NCBI RefSeq assembly: GCF_040096615.1
Contig: NZ_JBBMEJ010000013.1
Span: 58,170 to 122,169, forward strand
Length of the DNA: 64,000 nt
From: Blautia_A aquisgranensis
Lineage (GTDB): Bacteria > Bacillota > Clostridia > Lachnospirales > Lachnospiraceae
Direction: 5' to 3'
Position numbers and translations under genes: made by a program. Numbering within the stretch: the stretch's first letter is position 1; each line of letters begins with the position of its first letter. Positions 27,545-36,056 of the stretch are shown here, piece by piece. The notes under the pieces are model-generated. The model saw only the letters and a list, made by a program, of their open reading frames with translations, had not been told where the DNA came from and searched no databases.

Positions 27545-27589
27545 CATCGTCGCTTCGGTGATTACCGATGCTTGACCGCTGCAACGATG
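27545..27589 (-). other. Leader hairpin of the tRNA-Gly transcript
   Basis: CATCGTTGC and GCGACGATG pair around an inner CGGTAATCACCG hairpin, filling nearly the whole leader between start point and first tRNA. Probably a processing or stability element of the precursor. Confidence 0.55.
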
Positions 27590-27592
27590 ATT

Positions 27593-27621
27593 AGTATATA
27601 GTATCCTGTTTTATTTGTCAA
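27593..27621 (-). promoter_or_regulatory. Promoter of the tRNA-Gly operon
   Basis: On the minus strand a perfect TTGACA (27616-27621), a 17-base spacer and TATACT (27593-27598), as expected for stable RNA. Confidence 0.9.
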
Positions 27622-27659
27622 CAGGTTTTTTCGATTTTTTTGATTTATTCGATTTATTA

Positions 27660-28580
27660 TCAATAGTCCCATACATTTGTGGCAGAAACCTGACTCTTCG
27701 GTTTCTTGATCACAAGCTCAGGACTCTTGGCACTGACTTTGGTATTGGCAGGGATGGATTCTGTGATAAAGGTATTACCACCGATAATCGTATTCTCTCC
27801 TACAACGGTCTCTCCACCAAGAACCGTTGAGTTAGAATAGATCGTTACATTGTCACGGATCGTCGGATGACGTTTCACATTGGCAAGCTGCTGTCCCATT
27901 CTTGTGGAAAGAGCTCCAAGTGTCACTCCCTGGTAAAGCTTCACATTATTTCCGATCTCTGTTGTCTCACCGATAACAACTCCTGTTCCATGATCAATAA
28001 AGAAATATTCACCGATCGTTGCTCCCGGGTTGATATCGATTCCTGTCCGTCCATGTGCATACTCGGACATCACACGTGGAATAAACGGGATCTTTTCTTT
28101 ATAAAGAATATGTGCCAGACGATATACATAGATTGCAAACAGTCCAGGATAGGAAAAAATGATCTCTTCCTTACTCTTGGCCGCCGGGTCTCCGTCAAAA
28201 CCTGCCTGCACATCTGTAAGAAGCAGTCTCTGAACCTCCGGAAGCTGCTCGATAAATCCGCAAGCAGTTCTGTCTGCATGTGCTGCTGCCTCTGCCGGAT
28301 CCTCTCCATGATAAAGAAGTGCGATCTCAATCTGGGATTTCAGTCTGTCATAAATATCGTTAAGTCTGTGTCCTGCATAATATTCCGGAAACATGGATGC
28401 GCTGGTATCCGTACTGAAATATCCTGGAAATACAATAGATTTCAGGTCTCTTACTATATCAATGATCACCGAACGGTTCGGCAGTCTTCTGCCGCTTTTC
28501 GGCATAAAAAGTTCTTCGGAAGCATAATTCTCATTCAGACTCTTCGCAGCCTTAAGAATCGCTGTTTTTTTGTCGCTCAT
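27660..28580 (-). CDS. cysE: Serine O-acetyltransferase (EpsC-type CysE)
   Basis: Acetylates serine to O-acetylserine, the carbon skeleton for cysteine. 306 residues, the longer clostridial form with a helical N-terminal domain (about 1-180). A left-handed beta-helix of hexapeptide repeats follows (about 190-290: DINPGATIGEYFFIDHGTG, VVIGETTEIG, LGGETVVGENTIIGG). The catalytic His and Asp lie in the first and in DHGTG. ATG at 28580 follows GGAGGG; the frame runs 11 codons higher to an ATG without a ribosome site. No cysK is adjacent. Confidence 0.93.
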   Translation of the reverse strand: MSDKKTAILKAAKSLNENYASEELFMPKSGRRLPNRSVIIDIVRDLKSIVFPGYFSTDTSASMFPEYYAGHRLNDIYDRLKSQIEIALLYHGEDPAEAAAHADRTACGFIEQLPEVQRLLLTDVQAGFDGDPAAKSKEEIIFSYPGLFAIYVYRLAHILYKEKIPFIPRVMSEYAHGRTGIDINPGATIGEYFFIDHGTGVVIGETTEIGNNVKLYQGVTLGALSTRMGQQLANVKRHPTIRDNVTIYSNSTVLGGETVVGENTIIGGNTFITESIPANTKVSAKSPELVIKKPKSQVSATNVWDY

Positions 28581-28691
28581 AAATTCCCTCCATTTCTGCA
28601 CAACACAATTCATGTCTATGCACTTTAATCACTATCTTATTATAGTCTGAGGTTTTCGTCAATAATACGGAAAGAAAAGTTTCAAAAAAGA

Positions 28692-28720
28692 TTGACCTTT
28701 TCCCTGATACCTTATATAAT
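28692..28720 (+). promoter_or_regulatory. Promoter of tRNA-Ser
   Basis: TTGACC (28692-28697), a 17-base spacer and a perfect TATAAT (28715-28720), about 48 bases before the mature tRNA. Confidence 0.85.
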
Positions 28721-28767
28721 AATAAAGGTTTGCACGAAAGATTCTGAAAAGATTTTTCGAGCCATCC

Positions 28768-28855
28768 GGAGATGTACCCAAGTGGCTGAAGGGTCCGCAC
28801 TCGAAATGCGGTAGGTCGGGCAACCGGCGCGAGGGTTCAAATCCCTCCATCTCCG
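28768..28855 (+). tRNA. tRNA-Ser (anticodon CGA)
   Basis: 88 bases with the long variable arm of class II tRNAs. Acceptor GGAGATG/CATCTCC, anticodon stem CCGCA/TGCGG with loop CTCGAAA, T arm GAGGG TTCAAAT CCCTC, discriminator G. A T run follows directly. Confidence 0.96.
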
Positions 28856-28901
28856 TTTTTTATCTTATTACATAAATATACATAAAAAGCCTTATCTTCA
28901 C

Positions 28902-28930
28902 TTGACAATTGTATATTTTATATGTATAAT
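28902..28930 (+). promoter_or_regulatory. Promoter of tRNA-Trp
   Basis: Perfect TTGACA (28902-28907), a 17-base spacer and perfect TATAAT (28925-28930). Confidence 0.93.
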
Positions 28931-28952
28931 TGCAACAGTGATGAAAACACAT

Positions 28953-29023
28953 AGGGGATTGGTCAAATGGTATGATAGGGGTCTCCAAAACCTTTGGTGG
29001 GAGTTCGATTCTCTCATCCCCTG
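28953..29023 (+). tRNA. tRNA-Trp (anticodon CCA)
   Basis: 71 bases. Acceptor AGGGGAT/ATCCCCT, anticodon loop CTCCAAA, T arm with TTCGATT, discriminator G. Single gene with own promoter and terminator. Confidence 0.96.
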
Positions 29024-29031
29024 CTACTAGA

Positions 29032-29079
29032 ACCGCCGGAAAGTCTTATAAATCAAGGGTTTCCGGCGGTTTCGTTTTT
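29032..29079 (+). terminator. Terminator of tRNA-Trp
   Basis: ACCGCCGGAAA (29032-29042) pairs with TTTCCGGCGGT (29060-29070), followed by TTCGTTTTT. Confidence 0.9.
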
Positions 29080-29117
29080 CTGCTGATTTCAAAAGGTATC
29101 AAACAGAGTATCTTTTT

Positions 29118-29672
29118 CTATTTCTTCACCTCACGAATCACCTTTGCGGGCACTCCGGCTGCAACCATATTTTCCGGTACATCCTTGGTTACAACAGCAC
29201 CGGCCGCAATGATCGCACCATCTCCGATGTTCACTCCCGGAAGAACCGTTACATTAGATCCGAGCCATACATTTTTTCCAATATGAATCGGATGAAATGT
29301 CATTCCTCCTCTTTTCTGTGGATCTTCCATATGGTTGATCGTTGCAAGTACAGCATTATGTCCGATCAATGCCCCATCATCGATGTAAATGCCACCCTGA
29401 TCCTGAAATTTACATCCTGCATTGATAAAAACATTTTTTCCAAGATGAATATTTCTTCCGCAATCAGTATAAAACGGTGGAAACATTCCAAAACTGTCGT
29501 CGATCTCCTCTCCTGTAAGCTCCGACATCAGCTTAACGATCTCCTCATGCGTATGATACGTTCCATATAATTCTTCTGCCGCCTCAAGCTGAATATCAAA
29601 GTCAGAGCTGAATGGTTTTGATTCGATTTTTTTTAAACATTCCTCATAAGATAAACTCAGTGGATAATCCAT
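29118..29672 (-). CDS. Sugar O-acetyltransferase, maltose/galactoside acetyltransferase (LacA/Maa)-like
   Basis: 184-residue acetyl-CoA-dependent acetyltransferase with a left-handed beta-helix. A helical N terminus (LSYEECLKKIESKPF) precedes hexapeptide repeats from about residue 75 (NIHLGKNVFINAGC, IYIDDGALIGHN) with the catalytic histidine in ATINHMEDPQKR near residue 113. IHIGKNVWLGSNVTVLPGVNIGDG and VVTKDVPENMVAAGVPAKVI are the family signature. No strong ribosome site is seen before ATG at 29672; it overlaps the end of the preceding small ORF by 16 bases, so coupling is possible. Sugar acceptor unknown. Confidence 0.85.
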   Translation of the reverse strand: MDYPLSLSYEECLKKIESKPFSSDFDIQLEAAEELYGTYHTHEEIVKLMSELTGEEIDDSFGMFPPFYTDCGRNIHLGKNVFINAGCKFQDQGGIYIDDGALIGHNAVLATINHMEDPQKRGGMTFHPIHIGKNVWLGSNVTVLPGVNIGDGAIIAAGAVVTKDVPENMVAAGVPAKVIREVKK

Positions 29673-29971
29673 ATTTGTATCTGCAAACAGACAAAGTCCC
29701 TGATCAAACAAAGGGCTAATGGAATATGCGTTATGTTTTCAACTTTTTCTACCAGATACTGTATTTTTTTCGAAGTTTCCTCAAAATCAGTTAACCTGGA
29801 TGCCAGACTTTCCCCCGTATACTGGCGATGCAATTTTTCAATCGGAATCAATATTTCATCCTCTTTCAAAAAATCCCCGCTGACACAACCAGATAAAAAC
29901 AGCCCTTTATACTCTATCTGTACTGGTTTATATCCTACAAAAGGAATTCCCAGAGTACTTTTTATAAGCAT
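29657..29971 (-). CDS. Small protein of unknown function
   Basis: 104 residues, not recognised. It starts MLIKSTLGIPFVGYKPVQIE at ATG 29971, behind GAGGAAG and within the 3' end of the HTH gene (44-base overlap). Charged, mostly soluble, with GESLASRLTDFEETSKKI in the middle. The final dozen residues (CLQIQIWIIH) look like read-on into the next gene, so it may be a C-terminally altered remnant. Kept because of its ribosome site and its position in a short same-strand run. Confidence 0.45.
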   Translation of the reverse strand: MLIKSTLGIPFVGYKPVQIEYKGLFLSGCVSGDFLKEDEILIPIEKLHRQYTGESLASRLTDFEETSKKIQYLVEKVENITHIPLALCLIRDFVCLQIQIWIIH

Positions 29972-30589
29972 CTTCCTCTTTCTTTTTCACAGTCAGGATC
30001 CATTGATGATCTCCTGCCATATATCCATCCGTTTTTTCAATAATCAGCAACGGATCATAAAAAGGTACTCCCAGTTCCCTCAGACACTCTTTGTTATGGT
30101 CACGGGTTCTCGGAAAACATCTATCTTCCAAAAACTGCTCAAAATCAGCCCAACTGGGATTCTCCACAACACCAAATGCTCTTAATGGTATCTGCTGCGT
30201 ATAATTTTTAATAAATATTTTTTCCTGTAAAAAATTTATATCAATAATTGTACATAGATCATTTCTATTCATAAAATACATACGCATTTTTACATCCGGA
30301 TCATCGCTGAAATTATATGCTCTTTTTATCTGACTGTAGATTGTCTGTCTGGAAACGTGATATTTTTTTGCAATTTCTGTAATCTGAATTCCCTGTTTCT
30401 TTAACGCAAGAATTTCTGCAAGCTGAGGATCTGTAAAAGAATTTTTTCTACCGGATACATTTTTTTTGCAGAATCTTTTATTTTCCTGTAACATTCTGCA
30501 GCTTCTGCAATCCTTCTAAGTTCTTCGGGATCTGTCGTGCCAAAAATGTCTATTATCTTTGCTGTCAGTTCCTCTTCTTTTCTTTTCAT
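29928..30589 (-). CDS. HTH protein of unknown function, interrupted by a -1 frameshift at an A8 tract
   Basis: Two overlapping frames read as one protein of about 220 residues. The first frame (30589 to about 30460) gives MKRKEEELTAKIIDIFG and a helical start. The second carries a Hin-resolvase-like helix-turn-helix (QLAEILALKKQGIQITEIAK then YHVSRQTIYSQIKRAY) and a C-terminal region with CFPRTRDHNKECLREL and EKTDGYMAGDHQWI. The join falls at GCA AAA AAA ATG, a run of eight A containing the slippery heptamer A AAA AAA in the zero frame. Ribosomal slippage, homopolymer loss or sequencing error would all give this. It has a good promoter (30609-30637) and ribosome site GAGGTGAT. No transposase or resolvase catalytic domain is present. 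Confidence 0.6.
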
Positions 30590-30608
30590 ATCATATCACC
30601 TCATCGTC

Positions 30609-30637
30609 AAGATAAGATGGAAAGCAAAAAGTGTCAA
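30609..30637 (-). promoter_or_regulatory. Promoter of the frameshifted HTH gene
   Basis: On the minus strand a perfect TTGACA (30632-30637), which is also the arm of the upstream terminator hairpin, a 17-base spacer and TATCTT (30609-30614). Confidence 0.65.
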
Positions 30638-30660
30638 GTTATTATTTCTTGACACTTTTT
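30626..30660. terminator. Terminator after Nudix gene
   Basis: GTGTCAAG (30631-30638) pairs with CTTGACAC (30648-30655), with A run and T run on the two sides. It ends the minus-strand Nudix transcript. Confidence 0.8.
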
Positions 30661-30681
30661 TTGTAATGTAAACATCTATAT

Positions 30682-31245
30682 TTATCTCATTTTTTCGATC
30701 AGTTTCCCATACACCCGCTCCACAAACCACGGTTCTGTAGACTTCTTCAATGCCTCTTCCGGGGAAAACCAGGCTACTGCACTGTTCTCATCTTCTTTTA
30801 TGGATACAGCCTCTTCAGAGTCCGCTTCCAGAAGATAGGTTACATTTAAATGCAGATGGCTGGATACATACTCGCCTCTTTTCACATGACCGTCCACAGT
30901 CAACGACTCCATGGAAAAAATCTCTTCGGAAACAGGATAAACCTCAGAGATCCCCGCTTCCTCTTTTACCTCACGGATCGCAACAGACAGAAGATCCGTC
31001 TCCCCGTCTGCATGTCCTCCCAGCCAGGACCAGGAATTATATATATTATGGTATACCATGAGAACTTTGGTTCTGTCCTTGTTCACCACCCAGGCAGATG
31101 CCGTAACATGTGCAACTGTATTCTCCCGAAGAAATGCATTATCATTATTCCGGATCCAGTTCAGGATCAGTGTTTTATCCTTTTCTTCCTGTTCATTAAA
31201 AGGCCTGTATTTTTCTATTTCTTTTATCAGTTCCTGTCGCGTCAT
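30682..31245 (-). CDS. Nudix hydrolase
   Basis: 187-residue pyrophosphohydrolase of the Nudix family. The Nudix box spans residues 76-99 (GGHADGETDLLSVAI then REVKEEAGI), with the REVxEExG core intact and the preceding glutamate one residue earlier than in the textbook pattern. The N-terminal helical part (RPFNEQEEKDKTLILNWIRN) occurs in a Nudix subgroup often annotated as IPP isomerase-like or ADP-ribose hydrolase-like; substrate cannot be told. It starts 19 bases past the sensor kinase stop and is probably co-transcribed with it. Confidence 0.88.
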   Translation of the reverse strand: MTRQELIKEIEKYRPFNEQEEKDKTLILNWIRNNDNAFLRENTVAHVTASAWVVNKDRTKVLMVYHNIYNSWSWLGGHADGETDLLSVAIREVKEEAGISEVYPVSEEIFSMESLTVDGHVKRGEYVSSHLHLNVTYLLEADSEEAVSIKEDENSAVAWFSPEEALKKSTEPWFVERVYGKLIEKMR

Positions 31246-31264
31246 TCTCTCCGATCACTCCCCT

Positions 31265-33691
31265 TTAAAAATCCCTCTTCTTTCTGCCGGCTATGCATTT
31301 TTTAAGCTCTGTAAGAAGCTTCGTCTCATCCAGAGGCTTCGTCAGATGCTCATTCATACCGGAAATGCGGCTGCTAATGATATCCTCTGCAAACGCATTT
31401 GCACTCATGGCAATGATCGGTATTGACCCGGCATCCGGTCTTTTCATGGAACGGATCTTACGTGTTGCATCCCAGCCATTCATCTCCGGCATCATGATAT
31501 CCATAAAAATCACATCATAATATCCGGGTTCAGAACTCTGAAATTTCTTCACCGCTTCCAGACCATTCTCAACACCTTCTACACGGATTCCATTATTCTC
31601 CAACAGAAATTTTGCGATTTCCATATTCAGTTCATTATCCTCAGCAAGCAGCGCACGCAATCCCTCCAGAGACACCTCTTCACTGCATTCTGATTGTTCG
31701 CATATTTCCGGCATTCCAATCTTAAACGGAACGGTCATGAGTACTGTCGTGCCCTTATCCTTTTTGCTCTCGATTTCGATCGTTCCGCCCATTCTGTCCG
31801 CAAGCTTTTTGGCGATAGCAAGTCCAAGGCCGGCACCCTCATATTTTGATCTGCTGGTTTCATTCTCCTGCGAAAACAGATCAAAAGCATGTGCGATAAA
31901 CTCTTCGCTCATACCGATTCCATTATCTGAACATCCAAATTCATATACTACCTGCGAATCGTCTGCGGATTTTTCTGCACACCAGACATGCACACTGCCA
32001 CCAGGTTTCGTAAATTTCACCGCATTATCTGCAACTGTGGTAAGAAGCCGTTCCAGATAAACCGGATTTCCGGTCAGATACATATGTTTCAGATCTGCGC
32101 GTTCCCAGTCCACCACATACTCAACATTCTTCTCCTGTGCAAGGATCTGCTTCTCCGTATTGGCTCTGTTCAGAAGCTCTGTCAGATCAAATGTCAGTTC
32201 CTCAGCAGCACATTCTTCTGATTCCAGCTTATTGATATCCAGAATATTGCTCACAAGAGTAACCAGGTATTTCGATGATTTCTGGATCTTGTCCCTGCAT
32301 TTCTGCTGCATTTCGGCATCTTCCGGATAACGGTTTGCCAGATCGATCATACCGATGATACCATTCATCGGCGTCCGGATATCATGACTCATGTTTGACA
32401 GAAACCTTGATTTCAGAGCAGCATCCCGCTTCGCCTCTGCCACCTCATACAAAAGCTTCTCTTCCTTTTTCTTCGCATCACTGATACTTCGGATCGCACA
32501 GAGTACATGTGTCAGCTTTCCATTTTCGTCCCGTTTCTTTTCGATGAAGCGAAGCTTATGCCAGTTTCCATCCTTCATCCGATATTCCATGACGATAGTC
32601 TCTTCGTTTTTCATTCGCTCCGGCAATGTGGATATATCCGTAAATTTAAAAAACGCTTCCTGGTATTCCTCTGCAACGATTTCTCTGCAAACCTTTTTAT
32701 TATTAACCGACAAAACACCCGAATTGATGAAGTTCAGATTTTCTTTATCCCTGTTTGATATTTCCTCGAACCAGTCTGCCTGAATATCAATTCTTGAAAC
32801 ATACTGATAGGTTCTGGCGATCGCAGATATGATCTCATTACTCAGCCTTGCCTGATCCAGCGCCTTTTTCAGTAATTCCTGGGTTTCTCTTTCCTTGTAC
32901 AGAATACTGTCTATGTTTCGGTAGCCCAGAAAAATGTGGAAATCTTTGTCGTCCACATTTCCTTTTACAGCATAAGCTTCATAATAGCTGTCTTTTCCTT
33001 CTTTTGAAACACTGTGATAATAATATGTGATCTTATCCGTATCACAAAGTCTCTTTCTCATCTTGTGACAGTTATGCCAGTCCAGAAACTCTTCCCTGTC
33101 TTCCTCCAGAATAAAAGAATCTGCATATTTTTCTGCATATTCATCATAGCTTGCAAACGGCTGCGGCATTTTCTCCGTAATATGTCTGGCATTTGTATTT
33201 TCAGCAATCCTCAGAATTTCATATTTTCCGGAATTAAGCTCTATGCTGTAAAGCGAAACATATTCCGGAAACAGCTTTTTCTGAATATAGCCGGCATCTG
33301 TTACTGAGTCACCGGTATTTGCTTTTTCACCGTTGCTCTCCGGATCTGCATAAACCATGCCGGAGCAAAATCCCTTTCTGCCAGTAGGCATGATCGCCAC
33401 ATGATATTTCTTTTCTCCCACTACATCTACTTCACAGGGCTTATCTTCATATGCCGCCTGATAATATATCATCAGCATTTTTTTATCTACACCCGGAACC
33501 AGACTGGAGATAGAACGATCCAGCATGGATTCCAGCCAGTATCCCTTCATATCCGCAAAAGCCTGATTACAGTAACGATAGATCCAGTCCTTCGGCTGTC
33601 CCTTCTCATCCAGTACAAGTTCTACCACACAGTATGCAATGGAGCTATAGTCAAATATATTTAAATTGAACTGATCTTTTCGTGAAGGCAT
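31265..33691 (-). CDS. Cytosolic hybrid sensor histidine kinase with receiver domain
   Basis: 808 residues, no transmembrane segment visible. PAS-like sensor regions lie at about 10-110 and 280-410 (with a PAC-like KDGNWHKLRFIEKKRDENG). HisKA follows, with the phospho-acceptor histidine in FLSNMSHDIRTPMNG near residue 436. HATPase_c is at about 550-665 (DNAVKFTKPGG, DNGIGMSEEF, GAGLGLAIAKKLADRMGG). A C-terminal receiver occupies about 685-800, with the phospho-aspartate in VIFMDIMMPEMNGW near residue 728 and the lysine in HLTKPLD. No DNA-binding output or histidine phosphotransfer partner is nearby. ATG follows AGGAGG. It lies between a hydroxyacid dehydrogenase and a Nudix gene. Confidence 0.93.
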   Translation of the reverse strand: MPSRKDQFNLNIFDYSSIAYCVVELVLDEKGQPKDWIYRYCNQAFADMKGYWLESMLDRSISSLVPGVDKKMLMIYYQAAYEDKPCEVDVVGEKKYHVAIMPTGRKGFCSGMVYADPESNGEKANTGDSVTDAGYIQKKLFPEYVSLYSIELNSGKYEILRIAENTNARHITEKMPQPFASYDEYAEKYADSFILEEDREEFLDWHNCHKMRKRLCDTDKITYYYHSVSKEGKDSYYEAYAVKGNVDDKDFHIFLGYRNIDSILYKERETQELLKKALDQARLSNEIISAIARTYQYVSRIDIQADWFEEISNRDKENLNFINSGVLSVNNKKVCREIVAEEYQEAFFKFTDISTLPERMKNEETIVMEYRMKDGNWHKLRFIEKKRDENGKLTHVLCAIRSISDAKKKEEKLLYEVAEAKRDAALKSRFLSNMSHDIRTPMNGIIGMIDLANRYPEDAEMQQKCRDKIQKSSKYLVTLVSNILDINKLESEECAAEELTFDLTELLNRANTEKQILAQEKNVEYVVDWERADLKHMYLTGNPVYLERLLTTVADNAVKFTKPGGSVHVWCAEKSADDSQVVYEFGCSDNGIGMSEEFIAHAFDLFSQENETSRSKYEGAGLGLAIAKKLADRMGGTIEIESKKDKGTTVLMTVPFKIGMPEICEQSECSEEVSLEGLRALLAEDNELNMEIAKFLLENNGIRVEGVENGLEAVKKFQSSEPGYYDVIFMDIMMPEMNGWDATRKIRSMKRPDAGSIPIIAMSANAFAEDIISSRISGMNEHLTKPLDETKLLTELKKCIAGRKKRDF

Positions 33692-33749
33692 GGCGTTTCC
33701 TCCTCATATCCGTTTTCAGCACTCATCAAACCAAACGCCTCATATTTCC

Positions 33750-34724
33750 CTAATATCCAATATCTAACTGAACAATATTTCTCAATTTCTGTCCGTTTAG
33801 ATACCTCTCCAGATTTTCCATGCAAATGTCCCAGATCTGTTTTTCCACTTTTGTATTTCCACCGAAACTCGGCCCTGCAATATGTGGAGTAAGAAGGACA
33901 TTCTCCATATTCCACAAAGGAGATTTTTCCGATAAAGGCTCCGCCTCAAATACATCCAGAACCGCCCCTTGCAGATGCCCTTCCATTAATACTCTGGCCA
34001 GATCATCCATTGGAATGAGACTTCCCCTTCCCACATTGACCAGAACTGCTTTTTTCTTCATGGAATGCAGCCGTTCATAGTTCAGAAGTCCTTTCGTTTC
34101 CGGTGTTCCCGGCAGGCAACCGATCACAATATCGGCTTCTGTAAGCTGCTGATCAAGCTCTGACAGATCATATATCTGATCAAAATCCTGCATCGGTTCT
34201 GCGTAATCAAAAGTTTTTGTTCTTTTTATTCCTGTCACATGCGTTTCAAATGCTTTTATCCTGTGTGCAAGATTTTTTCCGATATCGCCGGTTCCCAATA
34301 TGAGCACATTTTTTCCATATAAGGTATCTGCAGAATCACTTTTTTTCCAGATATGTTTCTGTTTATGATTCCAATATACAGGAAACGAGCGGTACAGCGC
34401 AATAATACCACCAATCGCATACTCGGCAATGATCTTTCCAAAGGCTCCGGATGCATTGGTCAGTGCAACTTTCTGCGGAAAGTTTTTTATTTTTGTATAT
34501 TTGTCTGCTCCTGCCCAGGTCAGCTGAAGCCACCGGAGCTTTTCTGCCATCCGAAGCTCTGCTTCTTCCGGTTCCCCGATTATGATTTCTGCCATTTCAA
34601 TTGCATTCTCATGTTCACTGTCCTGAAAAATAAACTCGCACTGCTCTCCGAATCTTGTCATAAACTGACTTCTTATCTCTACAGAGCATTGTGGTTTTAC
34701 CAGAACTATTTTCTTATTTTCCAT
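33750..34724 (-). CDS. D-isomer-specific 2-hydroxyacid dehydrogenase family protein
   Basis: 324-residue NAD(P)-dependent dehydrogenase. The nucleotide-binding motif VLILGTGDIGKNLAHRIKAF is near residue 142. The catalytic arginine is in LVNVGRGSLI near residue 230, the acid in the following GAVLDVFEAEPL, and the histidine in LLTPHIAG near residue 280. Sequence features (short N-terminal substrate domain, WAGADKY motif) fit the glyoxylate/hydroxypyruvate reductase GhrA-like group; substrate uncertain. ATG follows GGAGAAAGGA. The gap to the sensor kinase is 58 bases, with no terminator seen. Confidence 0.88.
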   Translation of the reverse strand: MENKKIVLVKPQCSVEIRSQFMTRFGEQCEFIFQDSEHENAIEMAEIIIGEPEEAELRMAEKLRWLQLTWAGADKYTKIKNFPQKVALTNASGAFGKIIAEYAIGGIIALYRSFPVYWNHKQKHIWKKSDSADTLYGKNVLILGTGDIGKNLAHRIKAFETHVTGIKRTKTFDYAEPMQDFDQIYDLSELDQQLTEADIVIGCLPGTPETKGLLNYERLHSMKKKAVLVNVGRGSLIPMDDLARVLMEGHLQGAVLDVFEAEPLSEKSPLWNMENVLLTPHIAGPSFGGNTKVEKQIWDICMENLERYLNGQKLRNIVQLDIGY

Positions 34725-34841
34725 GTCCTTTCTCCAAAGTACTGCGCTGTCTGCATGGAATTTACTGTATTTTCTGCGGCAACATTTTTATTGTCCATAT
34801 TTTACCACAGTTAGCTAATATTTACTATCATTTTTTGCAGC

Positions 34842-34873
34842 AAAAAGCAGTGCACCGGAAAGTACACTGCTTT
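34842..34873 (-). terminator. Terminator of the ABC-2 exporter operon
   Basis: On the minus strand AAAGCAGTGTAC pairs with GTGCACTGCTTT, followed by a T run. Confidence 0.85.
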
Positions 34874-34907
34874 ATAAAATGGATCTATTACTCCATATAA
34901 AACATTT

Positions 34908-36056
34908 TTATTTCTGTCTCTGATACCTGCTCACTGCCAGGATCATGCAGACAAACGCAACGGCAAACATCATCTCCAGGCCCATTCCCTTCCACACGGT
35001 TGCAGCTGCTTCCTCTGTGAGGTGGCTGTAGCTGCCAAGTGTTTCATTTACGGTTTCATACCAATATACAGGAAGGAACTGGGATACTTTCAAAACATTT
35101 TTATTCATCACATCCATAGGAACAAAAACACCGCACAGAAAGCACATTCCCAGTGAAAGGATATTCGCAATACCACTCAGCATATTGCTGTTTTTCACAA
35201 AAAGTCCGATCAGATAGGAAAGCGAAAGTGCCACTGCCATCATCCCCAGACTGTTCAGCATATAATACCACCTGTTTTGAGCCGTTAAAATTTCTTTTCC
35301 ATACATGACGACTGCTCCGGCCATGCCGATCACCCACAGGCCACCTCCCATAACAAGCATGGCAAGAAGCCCTTCCATGCTCTGACGTCTCGCGGAAACT
35401 GCTGAAGCCTGCATTCTTTTTGGGATATCTCCTTTTTTGAAGGCCATCAGCACATATCCCATCACGTAGCAGAGCACTGCCAGAAAAAGATATGGCATAT
35501 AACGGAAATAGTAAATGTAAGCCGGCACTCCGCCATTATTTCCATCCAGATCCAGCAGTGTCACCTCTGCGCTTTTTTCATCCAGGATTACCTGAGCTGC
35601 TTCTTCCTGGGTAAATCCTGCTTCCAGATATGTCCGCATAGTGTTGAGACAGCTTTCCAGCTGCTGGTCCACATAATATGCTGTGTAAGAACCCGGCACC
35701 TTTGTTACGGAAATACTTTCTCCGTTCACCATACAGGTTTCATAAAAATTCTCGGGGATCACCACAATATACTCTACATTTCTGTAAAAAAGCTCTTCCT
35801 GCAGATTCTCCCTGCTGTCTTCCATTCTGGTCACATGATGCGTATTTTCAAGCCATTTCGTCAATCCCTCTGCAAGCGGACCGTTATCCTTATCCACCAG
35901 TCCGATCTTTATCTTTTCACTTTCATAGCTGGAATAACTTTCTTTTCCTGCTGCTGTCTGAAGCGCCAGCGCCACTCCGAAAAAAATCGCCAGATACAGA
36001 AAAATCAGTCCTGCATTTTTTTTCATGATTCTCATATAACCTTTAAATACTGTCAT
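34908..36056 (-). CDS. ABC-2 type exporter permease (second)
   Basis: 382 residues. One N-terminal transmembrane helix (about 15-32) is followed by a large extracytoplasmic loop (about 35-195). Five or so C-terminal helices then follow (PYLFLAVLCYVMGYVLMAF onward), the typical ABC2_membrane_3 layout of drug, bacteriocin or lipid exporters. ATG at 36056 follows CAGGAGGGAA; an upstream extension to 36104 has no site. It overlaps the end of the first permease gene by 14 bases, so translation is coupled. Both permeases belong with the ATPase at 37179-38120. Confidence 0.9.
   Translation of the reverse strand: MTVFKGYMRIMKKNAGLIFLYLAIFFGVALALQTAAGKESYSSYESEKIKIGLVDKDNGPLAEGLTKWLENTHHVTRMEDSRENLQEELFYRNVEYIVVIPENFYETCMVNGESISVTKVPGSYTAYYVDQQLESCLNTMRTYLEAGFTQEEAAQVILDEKSAEVTLLDLDGNNGGVPAYIYYFRYMPYLFLAVLCYVMGYVLMAFKKGDIPKRMQASAVSARRQSMEGLLAMLVMGGGLWVIGMAGAVVMYGKEILTAQNRWYYMLNSLGMMAVALSLSYLIGLFVKNSNMLSGIANILSLGMCFLCGVFVPMDVMNKNVLKVSQFLPVYWYETVNETLGSYSHLTEEAAATVWKGMGLEMMFAVAFVCMILAVSRYQRQK

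Noticed and set aside
27138..27561. Two small open frames across the tRNA-Gly cluster
   Set aside because: They are translations of the duplicated tRNA genes (repeated peptide text such as RVMGIEPTYPAWKAG), not proteins.
29118..29711. Longer acetyltransferase starting at TTG 29711
   Set aside because: No ribosome site before the TTG, and the extra residues do not match the usual start of LacA/Maa enzymes; ATG at 29672 is preferred.
30300..30420. Resolvase-like HTH read as a sign of a mobile element
   Set aside because: No recombinase catalytic domain, terminal inverted repeats, target duplication or other mobile genes are nearby.
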